A DNA stretch of 64,000 bases from Desarmillaria ectypa (lineage: Eukaryota > Basidiomycota > Agaricomycetes > Agaricales > Physalacriaceae). Positions 11,128 to 22,703 of the stretch are shown one piece after another (position 1 is the stretch's first letter; the number at the start of each line of letters is the position of its first letter). The translations under genes and the position numbers were made by a program. The stretch spans positions 2,604,001 through 2,668,000 of the forward strand of contig JAUDYN010000001.1 in NCBI GenBank assembly GCA_030407005.1, in the 5' to 3' direction. The notes below the pieces were generated by a model, which worked only from the letters and a program-made list of their open reading frames with translations, was not told where the DNA came from and did no database searches.

Positions 11128-11835
11128 CTAACTCGACAACGGCGACCCAGGCTTGGCTTCCATCTCAATGTACGTTGCGCTCTGCTCCCTCGCTGCTCCA
11201 ACAGAAGCCTGCGAGCCACCGTGGGACGGGCCAGCAGAGAACGGATCAGAGGGTAAGGAACGATGTTTCTCCCTGACCAAAATCGGAGCCGCAGTCGTTG
11301 GCGAAGGAACTGTGGCGACGATCGGACTGGGAGGTCTCTTCACATCACTACCACCGTGACCACTACTGCCATCCAGGTTCAGCCATTGTTCCCGATTCCT
11401 CCAGTGTCGAGGCGATCGCTTGTTGCGGAAGCGCATGAACACGATGGCAGCGATGGCAGCGACTACCACAGCTCCGACGACGCCCCCAGCGATGGCCCCG
11501 GTTCTTTTTGACGACGACGAGGCTGTGCTGCTGCTGCTGCTGTAGGTGGCGGGGTAAAGCGTCACTATCGCCGGCTTGACCTGTGTTATCGACCCAGACA
11601 CGACAACCGTGTAGGGCGCAACCGTGATTATGGCCCCCGATGAGAGGGGCGTAACGACCGTGTACTCCGTCTTGGTGCTCAGCACTGTCGTCGTGCTTGT
11701 TGGGTGCAGCTGGGTTACTGTAAACCCTATAACAGAGATATTATCCGGTTCCGATATGCTCGAAATCTGCCGCGCCGCAAAGGGGCTGGCAAATGCCTGG
11801 GCGGCGACGAGGCACAATATCAAGCAGGCTTGCAT
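11128..11835 (-). CDS. Single-span cell-surface protein, Mid2/Wsc-like layout
   Basis: A single exon codes for 235 residues. It has a signal peptide (MQACLILCLVAAQAFASP), an extracellular part rich in Thr, Ser and Val (TVTQLHPTSTTTVLSTKTEY) ending in a poly-Ser stretch, one membrane span (AGGVVGAVVVAAIAAIVFM, about residues 113-131) flanked by RFRNKR, and a cytoplasmic tail rich in Pro and Ser with a DVKRPPSP motif. This is the general architecture of fungal wall-stress sensors and of many agaricomycete surface proteins of unknown role. I do not recognise a named family. The start at 11835 is the first ATG of the frame and gives a clean signal peptide. Confidence 0.78.
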   Translation of the reverse strand: MQACLILCLVAAQAFASPFAARQISSISEPDNISVIGFTVTQLHPTSTTTVLSTKTEYTVVTPLSSGAIITVAPYTVVVSGSITQVKPAIVTLYPATYSSSSSTASSSSKRTGAIAGGVVGAVVVAAIAAIVFMRFRNKRSPRHWRNREQWLNLDGSSGHGGSDVKRPPSPIVATVPSPTTAAPILVREKHRSLPSDPFSAGPSHGGSQASVGAAREQSATYIEMEAKPGSPLSS

Positions 11836-11929
11836 CTTCGGGAACACTAGCCTCAATTGGCTGGTTAAAATACCAGTGAAAGCGATGCTACTCGGGACTT
11901 AGGCGCGTGTGAATCGTGCCGTCCGTTTT

Positions 11930-11937
11930 TATTTATA
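11930..11937 (-). promoter_or_regulatory. TATA box of the surface-protein gene
   Basis: TATAAATA on the minus strand lies about 95 nt upstream of the start at 11835. The remaining gap up to the ELL stop (12146) is AT-rich and without a gene. Confidence 0.5.
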
Positions 11938-12145
11938 CCGCGGATCAGCTAGATAACGTATCCAACGCTCCAATTTTCCACATGCCATTCAGTGAAGATC
12001 AATACAGTCGCCACGCCCTCATACTTTTCGGGACCGCATGCCAGTGCGACTATTAATACTATTACTTAGAGGTCAAATTTATTATCATAAATACAGTTGG
12101 CAATAATATAATACATAATCCTTCCACAAAACCTAATGCATACAT

Positions 12146-14406
12146 TTACCTAGCGGCAACTTCGAAAGCTTTCTGAATCGATTCTAGCTCTTCTGTATGT
12201 CTGGAAAACTCAGCTTTTAGTCTCTGCATCGCCTCCACGTCCAACAACTCTACGTCTCCGTCGGAGTCAGTGATACTCCCTGCAGAATCGTCAAATGCAT
12301 TCAACAGAGCATTCACCCTCTCTCGCTGTTCAACCAGTCTGGTGAATGACTTGATATAACGCCCATAAGCCGCCGCGTATCCCCGGCGCAAAGAGGCACG
12401 ATCTGTGGGCAGCGGACGCTGAGTTTGTTGAGGATTAGGTGGATTGGAGGTTATGGATGAAGGTGTCGTGGTTGGGGGAGAAGGGAAGGGACCAGGTGAT
12501 CGGTGCTGACGTTCCTGTTTGATTTCGCCTTCGTCTTCAGATGATGTATATATAGGTGAGCGGTGGCGACGCGACCGACTATTCCCGGCGCTTGTGCTGC
12601 CCGTCGTCACACGTGAAGACGACGCCTGAGGCGATTGGGACGCTGGCGGTGGACGCTGAGCAGCCTTCTTCGCAGGCACAGGCGGTGGAAGCGGTGAGGG
12701 TTCTTTCTTGATTGGCTTTGAATGTGCAGACAAGTCCGCCATTGGCTTCTTGTTCGACGAGGATTCCCTACTTCCGGAAGCTACTGCAGCACCTTCTGCA
12801 GTCTTCCGCCGCTTCGACTTCCCATATTCCTCGTCATCATCGTCTCGAGGCTTTTTGCGTTTGATGTTAGAGGTGGAAGATGCCAGGTCCCTGCTGCCTT
12901 TATCCCCGGGCCGTTCACCCCCAGAGTCCCGTCTTGACCGCTCAGAATCCGAACCGTGCCCATCTCCGGCTGACTGTTTGAGTTTCTTGATGCGCTGGAT
13001 GGGAGCAGCAGAAACAGTGGTGCTTGGCGGCAGGTCTCGAGATCGACTTCTTTCCTCTGATTTGATACGTGAAGAAGTGCTGCCATCCTCTGATCTTGGA
13101 GCCTTGTACCCCGATCCTGGCGGCTTTCGAGTAAGAGCAGAAGGTGCAGTTTTTGTAGGAGGCGCGCTAGCAGACAGATTAGCTGCTCTGAGGTCTGCTT
13201 CCTTATCATTGGACGCCGTGGTCAGTTTAGGCTTGGCTTTAGGCTCGGCCTTAACTTCCACCGCTTTGCCTTTCCCCTTCTTCTCTTTCGCGGCTTTTGT
13301 GACCACAGGTCGCTTTGGGGGCGTCTCGGCCTTGGGGCCCGGAATTGGTGTTGTCGCCGGGGGACGGTATACAACGTGAGTCCAAGTTGAGTCGGATTCA
13401 GGAATGCCAAGGGAACTCAGAGCTACCCTTGCAGCTCGGGCTATGGTGTGTCGCTCTGATTCTGAAAGACCGGGCCATTCGTAAGGTCGGACGTGTTGGT
13501 AAGAGGTATTTTTGAGACGCAAGCGACCATCCTTCTTCGACGCGGACACAGGTTCAGCGATCTATGGTAACTATGATGAGCTAGTATAGACATCAAAACC
13601 AAGCGGTGCACCTCTTGCAAAACATCCAAAATTTCCTGTCGATGAGTGGCATCACAATTTGGGGCGACAGCTTTGACGGCGTCGTCGCTTTTGCGGTCTC
13701 CTTTTGCCAGATATCGAATAAGACGGAGTCTAAGGGACGACAGGGCGGCGGCGCGCGCTGGATTTGCCGGAGGAGATCTAGGACGTGGAGTTGGAGCAGA
13801 AGAAGTCGACGCTGCTGGAGCGGGGTTGGGGTTTGGTCGTGCTGCTTGATCAGAAGGACGTAGCGGCTTCCTAAACATCGACGAGGTAGCTTGTTGCTTC
13901 TTCTTTTGTTTCGTTGGAGGCGCAAGACCGGGAGGTGTGTCGATGAATTTTGTTTTGTGAACATCCTTCTGCTTGGCTGCTTCTAATGTACTCTGCTGGA
14001 TCTGTTCAGAAAGGTCCTTGTCAAGGGTAGGCTCAACCGTGAGCTTTCCGGTGATATTTGCGTGTAATCTGAGAGGTGCATTGGGTTTGAGGGCAGAGGG
14101 CGTACGAAGGTAGAGTTCGTGGCGGATGTTTTCTTGCTGAGTTTTGATAGGAAAGAAGGCGCCATCGACATAGATTCCCTAGCAGAAAATATTCGAATTG
14201 ACATTAGAAAATGAGACACAAGTCCAACGCACCGGCTTGTCACCAAACTCGAACTGTAATTGGGGATGCTCTGAGGCATCGAGAGCGTCGAGAGTCTGGC
14301 GTGACAGGCGAACGATATACGCCTGTTTCTGAGGATTGGACGGCAGAGCCTCTCCTGGTCGCGTATGGAAGCCCTGCAGCGCGTAGGTAGCGTCGGGCGG
14401 GAGCAT
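12146..14406 (-). CDS. RNA polymerase II elongation factor ELL homologue
   Basis: Three exons (14406-14233, 14178-13612, 13561-12146) give 718 residues. ELL proteins suppress Pol II pausing and in animals join super and little elongation complexes. The N-terminal ELL domain is recognisable: an N-terminal beta-rich part ends in GIYVDGAFFPI, a winged-helix part has LIRYLAKGDRKSDDAV and the segment KKDGRLRLKNTSYQHVRPYE with WPGLSESERHTI, which aligns with the KDGTCTLQD...WPGYSE segment of metazoan ELL. A long Lys/Ser/Pro-rich linker follows. The last 80 residues (LRRGYAAAYGRYIKSFTRLV through ELESIQKAFEVAAR) resemble the occludin/ELL C-terminal helical domain. Both introns are 50-54 nt and in phase. 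The gene is convergent with nothing close and is preceded by a large gene-free gap. Confidence 0.86.
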
Positions 14407-15822
14407 GGTGGATGAGGATAAGATACGATTTCGTTGTGCCGCCCGAGCAAGCGGAGAAGGGCCCTAGACTAACACGTGCAAACTCCGACACAAATGCGAT
14501 CACTTCGATCGTTTCCACTTTTAGGAGTTGTTTTACTGTTCAGCAGATGGCCTTGGTTGTTACCAGGAAGGCCAGAGACCTATCCGCTCGATATTCGTCT
14601 CTATGCAGCCCAATTCCATGATAATTTTCAAAGGATGATACAAAGTTCGACTAAGCCAAGCCCAGCGCTTATTCGAAGCTCGAAACATGCTGTTCACCCT
14701 GTTGTCATAGGGTCAAAATTCATCTGATGGTTAGTCGAGACGCCATCCCAGTAAAGGAATTACCGCTGGTTGGTGGGTCCAGGATCCCAGGTGGGAGCAT
14801 GAGGCCACCACGACACGGCCACCGAGTCCACTTTCGTTGTATAAAAACCTCCTCTTTGCTTGCGAGGAAACCATCAACCTTCCTCTTTTCCCCATCGTAT
14901 CATTCTTGCCCCCACCCCCCTCATTTCCCCCTCGTCCTGGTGTTCTCTGTGCAGCCGGATCTCTAGAATACTATGCTGTGTGAATTGACTGCGGCCCTCT
15001 TTCGACGTCTCTTGGGCCTTGTCGACCGTGCTCGCTGGACCAGACACTTGCCCGTACTCATTGTAGGCCATATTGTGACCTCATAGAGAGATTGGACACT
15101 CGATGTTAGTCTTAGTCCGCACTGTACTGTCTGTCCATCAGGGCTCTGGTTCATTCTTTTCTCATGTTCTGGGGAACACATCCAGTCTTTCTTAGTACCT
15201 TTCCTGTGACCCTGTCCGAGTTGCTCAGGCTCAGTCTTTGCCCTTCATACCGTCTCTTACATTTATATTGCATACTCTTGTTGCTTTGCCTCGGCTTTTG
15301 TTCACTATACTCGGCATTGATTGCTTGTTCTATACTGGTCCATTGTTTTTTTTTTTTGTGTGTACTGCCTCTTCAGTCATGACATAACAAGACTCTATCA
15401 GGTACACCAATGATATGACTCCTTCGTTGACATTGGACTGACCTGATAGGTTGGATGTTTGCCTTTCGAACGTAAGAGGATAAGTATGGCTTCCAACGAA
15501 GCGTCAATGATGTGATGTGTAGATACATGATTGCGTACTACTGACCGCTACAGCCCCCGGGGAAAGGTGTGCTCCCTTGTCGTGGGCCCCGGGCTTAAAG
15601 CCATGCACCTGCCACGAGCCAACCAAATGCACATCGAGTAGGTACTGCGAGCTGTCCATAGCATATTTATCAAGGAGATGTGAATAAATTTATTGTCGAA
15701 TACACATTCAGATTTGAAACAGTGTCGAACGAACAAAGCACCGCCACTTCAATGATGATCATCAGCAACGGCCATGCCCATGAGCAGTATGCAGCGTCTT
15801 CTCTTCTTCCCACACATTCACA
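14407..15822. other. 1.4-kb gene-free gap
   Basis: No frame here gives a conserved protein. The stretch holds a TATA element at 14840 followed by a pyrimidine-rich leader, a 37-codon ORF at 14972-15085, long T-rich segments around 15300-15360, and the promoter of the phospholipase gene at its right end. It is by far the longest gap in the window and may carry a non-coding transcript or a very small protein gene. Confidence 0.5.
14840..14847 (+). promoter_or_regulatory. Orphan TATA box with CT-rich leader
   Basis: TATAAAAA is followed by about 100 nt that are strongly pyrimidine-rich, the usual core-promoter layout of highly expressed fungal genes. The first ATG downstream (14972) opens only a 37-codon frame ending at 15085, so no ordinary gene explains this promoter. 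Confidence 0.45.
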
Positions 15823-18353
15823 ATGCTCCCGTTCTCCCTGTTGTTCCTTCTCATTCCCATTCTCGCCCAGCAGAATACAGAGCAGGGCTCGGTTGTCGAC
15901 TATGCTCCGAAGCTGAACCAGCAATGTCCAGATATCACGAACACTGATTTTATTCGCGTTTTCACGCCGTCAAATCAAACCCTCCACCCACAAGAAGCGG
16001 AGTACATACGGACGCGTAACTCCACTGTTATTTATCCTGCATGGTTTGACTGGCTTGGAAACGGGTCCCAGCTCGGTTATGATCTTGCTCAGTTCCAAGG
16101 TCACTTTCCTACCATTGGCATTGCAATACCCGGAGGTGGTCTACGGTCAGCGCAATTTGGCGCAGGGGCGCTTAATGCTTTGGATGCGAGGAATGATACA
16201 GCTAAATCAATTGGAACTGGAGGTTTGCTGCAGGTATCTTCCTATATTGCTGGCTTGTCGGGTCAGTCAGTGTTCTTTGACAAACATCTATGTCCATTGA
16301 CCTTTTTGCATCTTTTAGGTGGCTCATGGGTGACGGGCTCTCTCTTCTTCAACAACTTCCCCACTATTAATGATCTTGTCTTGGGAAATGGTGACGACCT
16401 TGCCGGTTGGTTACTGGATCTTCCCTTTGCGACACCAGACGGTACCGACATATTCTCCGACAACAATCAGTACTTTTTCGGAAGCATCCTATGGAGCATC
16501 ATGGCTAAAGCAAACGCAGGAATGTATGTTTCTTTCTCTCACATCCTTTCCCCCAGCTCACGTACATTTAAGTGACACGAGCCTCACCGACCCATGGTCG
16601 CGCATGATCTCATACCACTTTCTCAACCAAACAGATCGTGCAAACTTTTTTACGAACGACACCGGCCACGGCGCAGGCCAGCTATGGAGCGACATCCCCG
16701 ACATCCCCGCCTTTCAAAATCACCAGCTTCCATTCCCTCTTGTCGTCGCTGATTCCCGTCCTGTCGGATCTAATTTAACCACTATTTTGGATCTTGATGC
16801 TGTGGTGTACGAGGTAACCATTGGTCCTGGCTATAATGAAACAATTCAATAACCCTTCTTTAGATTACACCCTTTGAACTGGCTTCATACGATCCGAACC
16901 TTTCAGCTGCCGTCAATCTATCCTTCGCAGGTACCCATCTCTCCAATGGAAGACCGGAAAATGGATCCGCTTGCGTGAGCGGTTTCGATCAGGCAGGTTT
17001 CGTGATGGGCAGCAGTGCCAGCCTATTCAACGTGAGCCATTCCTTAAACTGACGAAACCCGACGTACTCTAAGGAAAGTAAGCACAGCAATTCTTGGACT
17101 TTACGCGGAACACTTTGAGCGGATTTTCCAGCGACGATGGCAACGGCATTCTCTATGTGCTTTCGCGGCAGTTACAGGAAGTTCGGACCCGCGCAGACGA
17201 CGTGGCTAACTGGCCTAATCCTTTTAACGGCATAAAGGGCGACACTTTCGTTGATTCAGATAAAGACTGGCTGGAACTCATCGATGGATCATCAAATCAG
17301 GAGAATATACCGTATGGTCCACTCTTCGTTAAGGCCCGCGGCTTAGATGTTATCGTTACGTTGGATTCCAGTGCAGACCAAGTAAACGCTTGGCCGAAGT
17401 AAGTTCCACATCTTGAACAGTTGGAGGGGATGCTAACAAGATTTATATAGCGGGACAGGCTTACTTTTCAGTGCGAAGCGCCAAGCAGACCAACTTCTAC
17501 CGTCACATCAACAGTTTCCACCTATTCCTCAGACACCGGAGGCATTTATTGATACGGGTGTCAACTTGCGACCTACATTTTTTGGATGTGATCCTGAACA
17601 AAACCCTCTGGAATATCCTCTCGTCATCTATATACCCCAAGCACCGCCATTCAACGGTGATGATCCAGTCATCAAGTTTGTATTTGACCACTTATGACTG
17701 ATATCAAGCTAACTTGCTCGTTTGCCTTAGTTCTGCCACTTTCCGTCTTGCATACACCCGAAAGCACACTAGCCTCTTCCTCGACCAGGTCTTCAACAAT
17801 ACCATCTCAGGTTTTACTCCCAACACCACTTTAGCCGACCCCAATTTCCCTATATGTTTGCAATGCGCTTCCGTCGACCGCGCGCGCTTCAAATCATCGT
17901 CCAACGCGATTATATCTCGATCATCGATCTGCGAACAGTGTTTCAAGCAGTATTGTTACGATCCACAGAACCCACCAAGCGTCTCCGAGTTACCAGACCG
18001 GAAGTACACGTTTGTTGACCCGGATCCACAAGGATTGAATAAGATCTCCACATTTCTGAGCCAGAGTAAGTTCAAGCTCATCGGTGGGCTGATAGGGCTG
18101 GTCACCTTTATAGGACTGCTGGTAGGAGGACTGTGCGTCTGTCTTTTCTCCCTGCCGGTGCCTTGTGTACTGATGTGTTTACAGGATCTGGTGGAGGAAG
18201 CGTCGGGAGAAAAATTTGACTGTGGAATACAAGAGAATCAGTGCTTTGCACGAGGATGATATCCCCAAGAGATTCTCCGATTATGTGCGCCCTGAAGCGT
18301 CATATGCATCATATTCCTCGTATGAACTATCGGCATATCGGGGATCTCAGTGA
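15823..18353 (+). CDS. Lysophospholipase / phospholipase B, membrane-anchored
   Basis: Eight exons (15823-16261, 16319-16523, 16573-16813, 16864-17031, 17088-17398, 17451-17675, 17731-18132, 18185-18353) encode 719 residues. Fungal PLB removes acyl chains from (lyso)phospholipids at the cell surface. After a signal peptide (MLPFSLLFLLIPILAQ), the catalytic cPLA2/PLB fold shows GGGLRS (104-109), the nucleophile motif AGLSGGSW with S146, and the ADSR motif with the catalytic Asp at about 275. Many NxT/S sites and paired Cys (FFGCDP, CEQCFKQYC) fit a glycosylated ectoprotein. Rather than a GPI signal, the C-terminus has a membrane span (KLIGGLIGLVTFIGLLVGGL, about 646-665), then WWRKRR and a 50-residue Tyr/Ser-rich cytosolic tail, making it a type I membrane form. 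The GLSGG codon is rebuilt across intron 1. Confidence 0.93.
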
Positions 18354-18494
18354 CACTCGATTTCCATTTGTTCGGTCATAAGCCCGTATACCCCAGCATC
18401 ACAAACCGGACATCTTGATAGTATTAACACTAAATATGGTTCACCTAAATACGAGAATACGCATATATGTACGATATAAATAGAGAATACAAAT

Positions 18495-20880
18495 CTACGT
18501 GATCTCCTCCAGTGTCATTTCGCCATCCGCTGGTATCGTGTCTAGTGTACGTGGATGAAAGCCAGTATCCTTCGCTTGGGGGAGATAACGACTCATGCTC
18601 TGACTTAAGTCGGTCAGCGGCAGTCGGTGTACTCGTGTAATGGTCGTCTTTGGCTTGTTAAACACCACAACGGACTTGTACATGTCGATTTCGTTCAGCA
18701 GCTCCTGTTTCTGCGAAACAAGAGCCTCATGCTCTCGTGTTAACAATGCATGTTTCTAGATAGCTGGTGAGAGAAGACGACGAAATTAAAATGAGCAGCA
18801 CACCTGTTTGGATTCGGCCAATTCGTTTCGTATCCGTTCAACATACATAATCTTTTGGGCTGGGTTTTGATGCCCGATAATTTCCGCGTTAAATTTGCTC
18901 AGCTGCTGAGCGACGTCCTCGGCCAGCGCATTCTTCGCGAGAAGCGAGCCAACCTCGTCAGAGAGAGCACGATAGGCTTCCTGAAGCTGCTCAGCATCGG
19001 CCACTTCGGTACCAAGCCTGGTAAATGATTTAGATCGAATTTTAAAGGCAGCAGAATGACAACATACAGCTCAATTTCTGCCCGAAGCCCTTCTTCGGCC
19101 ATATGTTGTTTCTGGATGGTGGACGTCAACCTCTGGGTATTCTCCTTCTCTCCTTTGAGTTCCGCCTTGTAGGCACGGTACCGTTCCTCCAGCTTTACCT
19201 TCAGGTCTGCTGTTTGACGCTTATACTCTTCAGACTGCTGACGTAAACCCTCAGCTATGTCTTCGGTAGCCTTTAGCAATTGACGAGCACTATCTCGTTC
19301 CCCCTCCGTCTGCGAAATTTGTCTCGATAGCATACCATGATTTTCTTCAACTTCTGCTAGTCTCTTGGACAAATCCTGCTTCGATTGCTTAACATCTGCC
19401 AGTTCCAGATCTGCATCACCATACGAAGAGAGAATGCTGTCACTGAGCAAGCGGTAGTAGTCCACGAACATCCTATCAATCTCCGTGTCCAAGTGGCCTC
19501 GCAGCTCAGATCCATCGTGGATATCCTTTTCAACAGCTGCGACAAGGGCATCCGTATCGTCGACAGGGGGTCGATTAACGACCTGCGATTGAAGGGCGGG
19601 AGACCAGAATGAATGAATTTCCTCCTCAATTTCGCGTAATCGACCTGCTAATAAGTGGTTCTGATCCTTCGCTTGACGGATCAAATTAGCTAGCTCGACG
19701 ACCTGTCCCTCCGCGTTGGCTAGCTTCCGCTGTAGTCGGAAAGTACATATTTGCCCTGCCATATGGTCGCTCTGTAAACGGGAAAATGTCGTCTTTGAGA
19801 TGGTAGTGGAGGCGAGGTTGCTGTATTCGTTCGAGACGGTCTCCAGTAGAAGCTTCTGCTGCCGCAAGTCCTGAAGCAATGATTCTGCTTCAGCTGAGGA
19901 CTCCTCTGATTTGAGGCGTGCTCGGGTAGCTTCCTTACGGGCAGCATCAGTTTCTGACTGAAGTACTTTACCAGCTGCTCGTGCAGCAGCAGCATCTTCG
20001 TCCCATTTCACCTTCATCTCCATTGACAACGCTTCTGCGATTTCTCTCCGCTTCTTCTCTGCATCTAACGCCTTCTCCAAATTCACAATCTTTTTATCCT
20101 TCTCCCTGACTTCCTCCTTCCGCATATTCTTCCATTCGACAACGTCCTCATGCTTGGAAGACAGTTGTGCTCGCTCATGTTCTGCCACGCGAAGCTTCAT
20201 GCGAAGTTCTTTAATTTCGGCTTTATCAGAAGAAGCGGCTTTGGTAAGTTCCTGTATCCGGAGATCGAGCGCGTCATGCTGTTTCTTCTGCTTGTCGAGG
20301 CGGGTACTTTGTTCTGCAACTGTCTTTTGGGCGCGAGATAGCTCAAGTTTCAGGCGATCAGCCTCATTCTTGTACTGCAAAAGACATCAGCTGAGTCAAA
20401 ATCGCCCGGAAAGAGATGAAGCCACTGAACAGATCTCTTGTCCTCGTTGTGTAGTCTATCTAGGTCCTCTACCTTCCTCTGGAGAACCACATAGCGGTCA
20501 GCATTTCTTGAGCCAGATTTAGTAGATGGTTTGCTTGCAGTCGTTTTAGTTTCTGTGTTGTAGCTGTTCGGTCCTGGTAGAACGCAGTTAATGTACGACC
20601 CCACAGAGGGTGTGAGTGGCTTACCAGGGACATCCAAAGGCTTATCTTTCAAAAATCTGTCTGTCTTCTCTAAGAAGGCGCCACGTTTATACGTGTCGAG
20701 TTGGGAGTCTGACAAAAAGTCAATATTGACCTTTGAAGTCGTTGAGACGCGTACCCGGAGCAACATTATAGGCATTAGGTGCAGGTGTATCTGACACTGC
20801 GAAGACGTTATCCGGCTGTTAAGGAATGGAGAAGGCGTCTTACCCTTGGACAATTCAAACCTTGGGCCTCTGGGAAACAT
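18495..20880 (-). CDS. HMMR/RHAMM-like coiled-coil protein
   Basis: Seven exons (20880-20844, 20796-20755, 20708-20625, 20573-20431, 20374-19068, 19017-18804, 18755-18495) give 695 residues. The N-terminus carries short Pro-Gly-x-x-Tyr type repeats (TPAPNAYNVAP, VPGPNSYN) like those at the start of hyaluronan-mediated motility receptor, followed by KRGAFLEKTDRF. About 450 residues of continuous coiled coil follow. Near the C-terminus, EIIGHQNPAQKIMYVERIR matches the HMMR C-terminal signature, in which GHQN-xx-QKI is the core. Animal HMMR is a spindle and microtubule-associated protein; a microtubule role here is inference from this signature. The gene is tail-to-tail with the phospholipase, 141 bp apart. 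All introns are 46-56 nt. Confidence 0.8.
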
Positions 20881-21470
20881 GAAATTCGGAATCAACTTAG
20901 AGCATGTCACGCCTGTCACATACGCGTCTATCACGTGCCCACTGGAGACCCCGAAATTCAAATTCCACGTTTCTTCAGGCGCTCGACCACGATTAACACG
21001 GCTCAACGTCTCGCAAGGCAAGCCTGCCAAAGGAAGGTAAAAACGAGAGATGGTAAATATGCCTCTAGAAATGCTTTGAATATCTCTCATTTATGGATTG
21101 TTTCTAGTCTGCCCTTTTCAACTTTCAATCACTGCTCCTTGTCATCCTTCTATTGATTTGCACATGTACATACGTTCGAGCCATCGCACCTAGGCTTGTG
21201 GATAGGAATAAGCAAGGGTGAGTGCTTTTCATTTCCCTCTAACAGGTTTGTCATTAACGGTCACTCAGCTTTCTTGGAATTTTCTTCATGTCTGCACGAA
21301 TAGGTGCGTGCATTTACTACCGTTCAAAATGCCAAGATACTTCAACTCTGTACAGGAGAACGCCTTTCTCCATATGTCTCTCTGGCATGTATTGTTATGG
21401 CGGTTACATTGTTGTGGCAATGAAATCGAGCAGAGTCCGAGTCGTATTAGACATAATACAGGAAGAAATC
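20881..21470. other. Intergenic region between HMMR-like and RPA43 genes
   Basis: The 590 bases between two minus-strand genes hold the promoter of the HMMR-like gene and the 3' end of RPA43. Short frames show no conserved content, and I see no repeat. Confidence 0.5.
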
Positions 21471-22611
21471 TCATGAACTCTTCTTCTGCTTCTTTTTACC
21501 TTTAGGCTCAGTTGTAGTTTCCTTCAACTTTCGTTTCTGCTTTTTTCCCTCCTTCGCTTTCTTCTGAGCTTTTTCCGCTTCCCTTCCAAGGGTAGCGAAT
21601 GAATCATCCTCATCTACGCTGCTAGCATTGTCATCTTCGACCAGCGTGATGCCCTCGCCCTCGCCCTCTGACTCCTCAGGCGCTTGGTTGTTCGATGATG
21701 TTGTGACATGAGCAGGTGAGAAGGGATCTTGCTGTATGGATCCAAGGACCGACAGCATTTCATTCGCAACAGTAAGTCTGACAGGTGTCGTCAAAACGCT
21801 AGTAATGTCACTATATTGTAAAACCTACCCGATAACTGTGAACTCTAGGTGTCCGGACTTGCCACCGATGAGGTCGCCCGTCAGTTTATGTATCCATTTT
21901 CCGCCTTCTCCTCCAGACTTTTCTGCGGTAGGTGATATGGCATCTTCATCATCTTTCTCAGCGGGGCCAGGTCCAAATTGAGGGTCGTTCTCTGCGGGAC
22001 CATATTCAAACTCCCAGTCCTCGGAAGGTATATGATGACGGGGTATAGATACGTTGAACGTGCGGTGCACAAGCAATGATATGTGATCAGGAGAACAAAG
22101 ATTTATTCGACCTTCTGCGTGGAAATGAGAAATGAGACGACTGCAAACGGGGAATCAATTCGCACCGAGTCGCATTCCAACATGAGGACTCCAGACGGTC
22201 GCGTCAAACGTAACTCGACAGACAAGAAATGGACAATCGGCTTTGATGGAAGCCATTTCATCGAGGAATGTTAGGTTGGAATGAGACAGTACGACCCCTT
22301 GAAGGCCTGGTATATATCTAAAAAGAAATGAATGTTAAAGAAATGGTATGCCTGTGAGAGTTCAAAACGTACCTCATTACCATTGAATCAAGCATCTCAT
22401 TTACACCGGATTTTGGGTTATCAGCAAATTTGGGGGGTATTGACAGGACTAGAGATGCTTGGACGACGTGAAAATCTGATTCGCGTCCTTTTCCCTTCTT
22501 GTCCTTCTTTTTTGAGTGGTCATTATCGCGTTTTGCCTTCTTTACCGGTATTTCTCCTGGTGCCGGTGAGGTATTCTTCCGTTTCTTCTGAGAAATGGTT
22601 GAAGGTAACAT
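21471..22611 (-). CDS. RPA43: RNA polymerase I subunit A43 (RPA43)
   Basis: Four exons (22611-22373, 22317-22166, 22114-21829, 21777-21471) encode 327 residues. A43 forms the Pol I stalk and contacts Rrn3 for rDNA initiation. The RPB7-like N-terminal domain is recognisable by FHVVQASLVLSIPPKFADNP, EMLDSMVMRYIPGLQGVV and a SNLTFLDEMA segment. The OB part includes VGMRLEGRINLCSPDHISLL followed by VHRTFNVSIPRHHIP, the typical A43 block. The C-terminus is acidic then strongly Lys-rich (KGKKKQKKSS), consistent with nucleolar localisation. It is divergently transcribed from PAM16, with only 92 bp between start codons. Confidence 0.93.
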
Positions 22612-22703
22612 GGTGAGCGAGGGAGAAAATTCTCACGTGGACGATCGGCACCAAATTTTGTTTCTTTCCGAGTCCATCCACAGCTCCATTCTGCTGTCGG
22701 TCC

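Noticed and set aside
12708..13379. 223-codon open frame antisense to ELL
   Set aside because: It mirrors the Ser/Pro/Lys-rich linker of ELL, a composition that naturally opens the opposite strand.
15164..15382. 72-codon Leu/Cys-rich frame in the 1.4-kb gap
   Set aside because: It arises from T/C-rich sequence and looks like a chance hydrophobic frame without a conserved start or splice partners.
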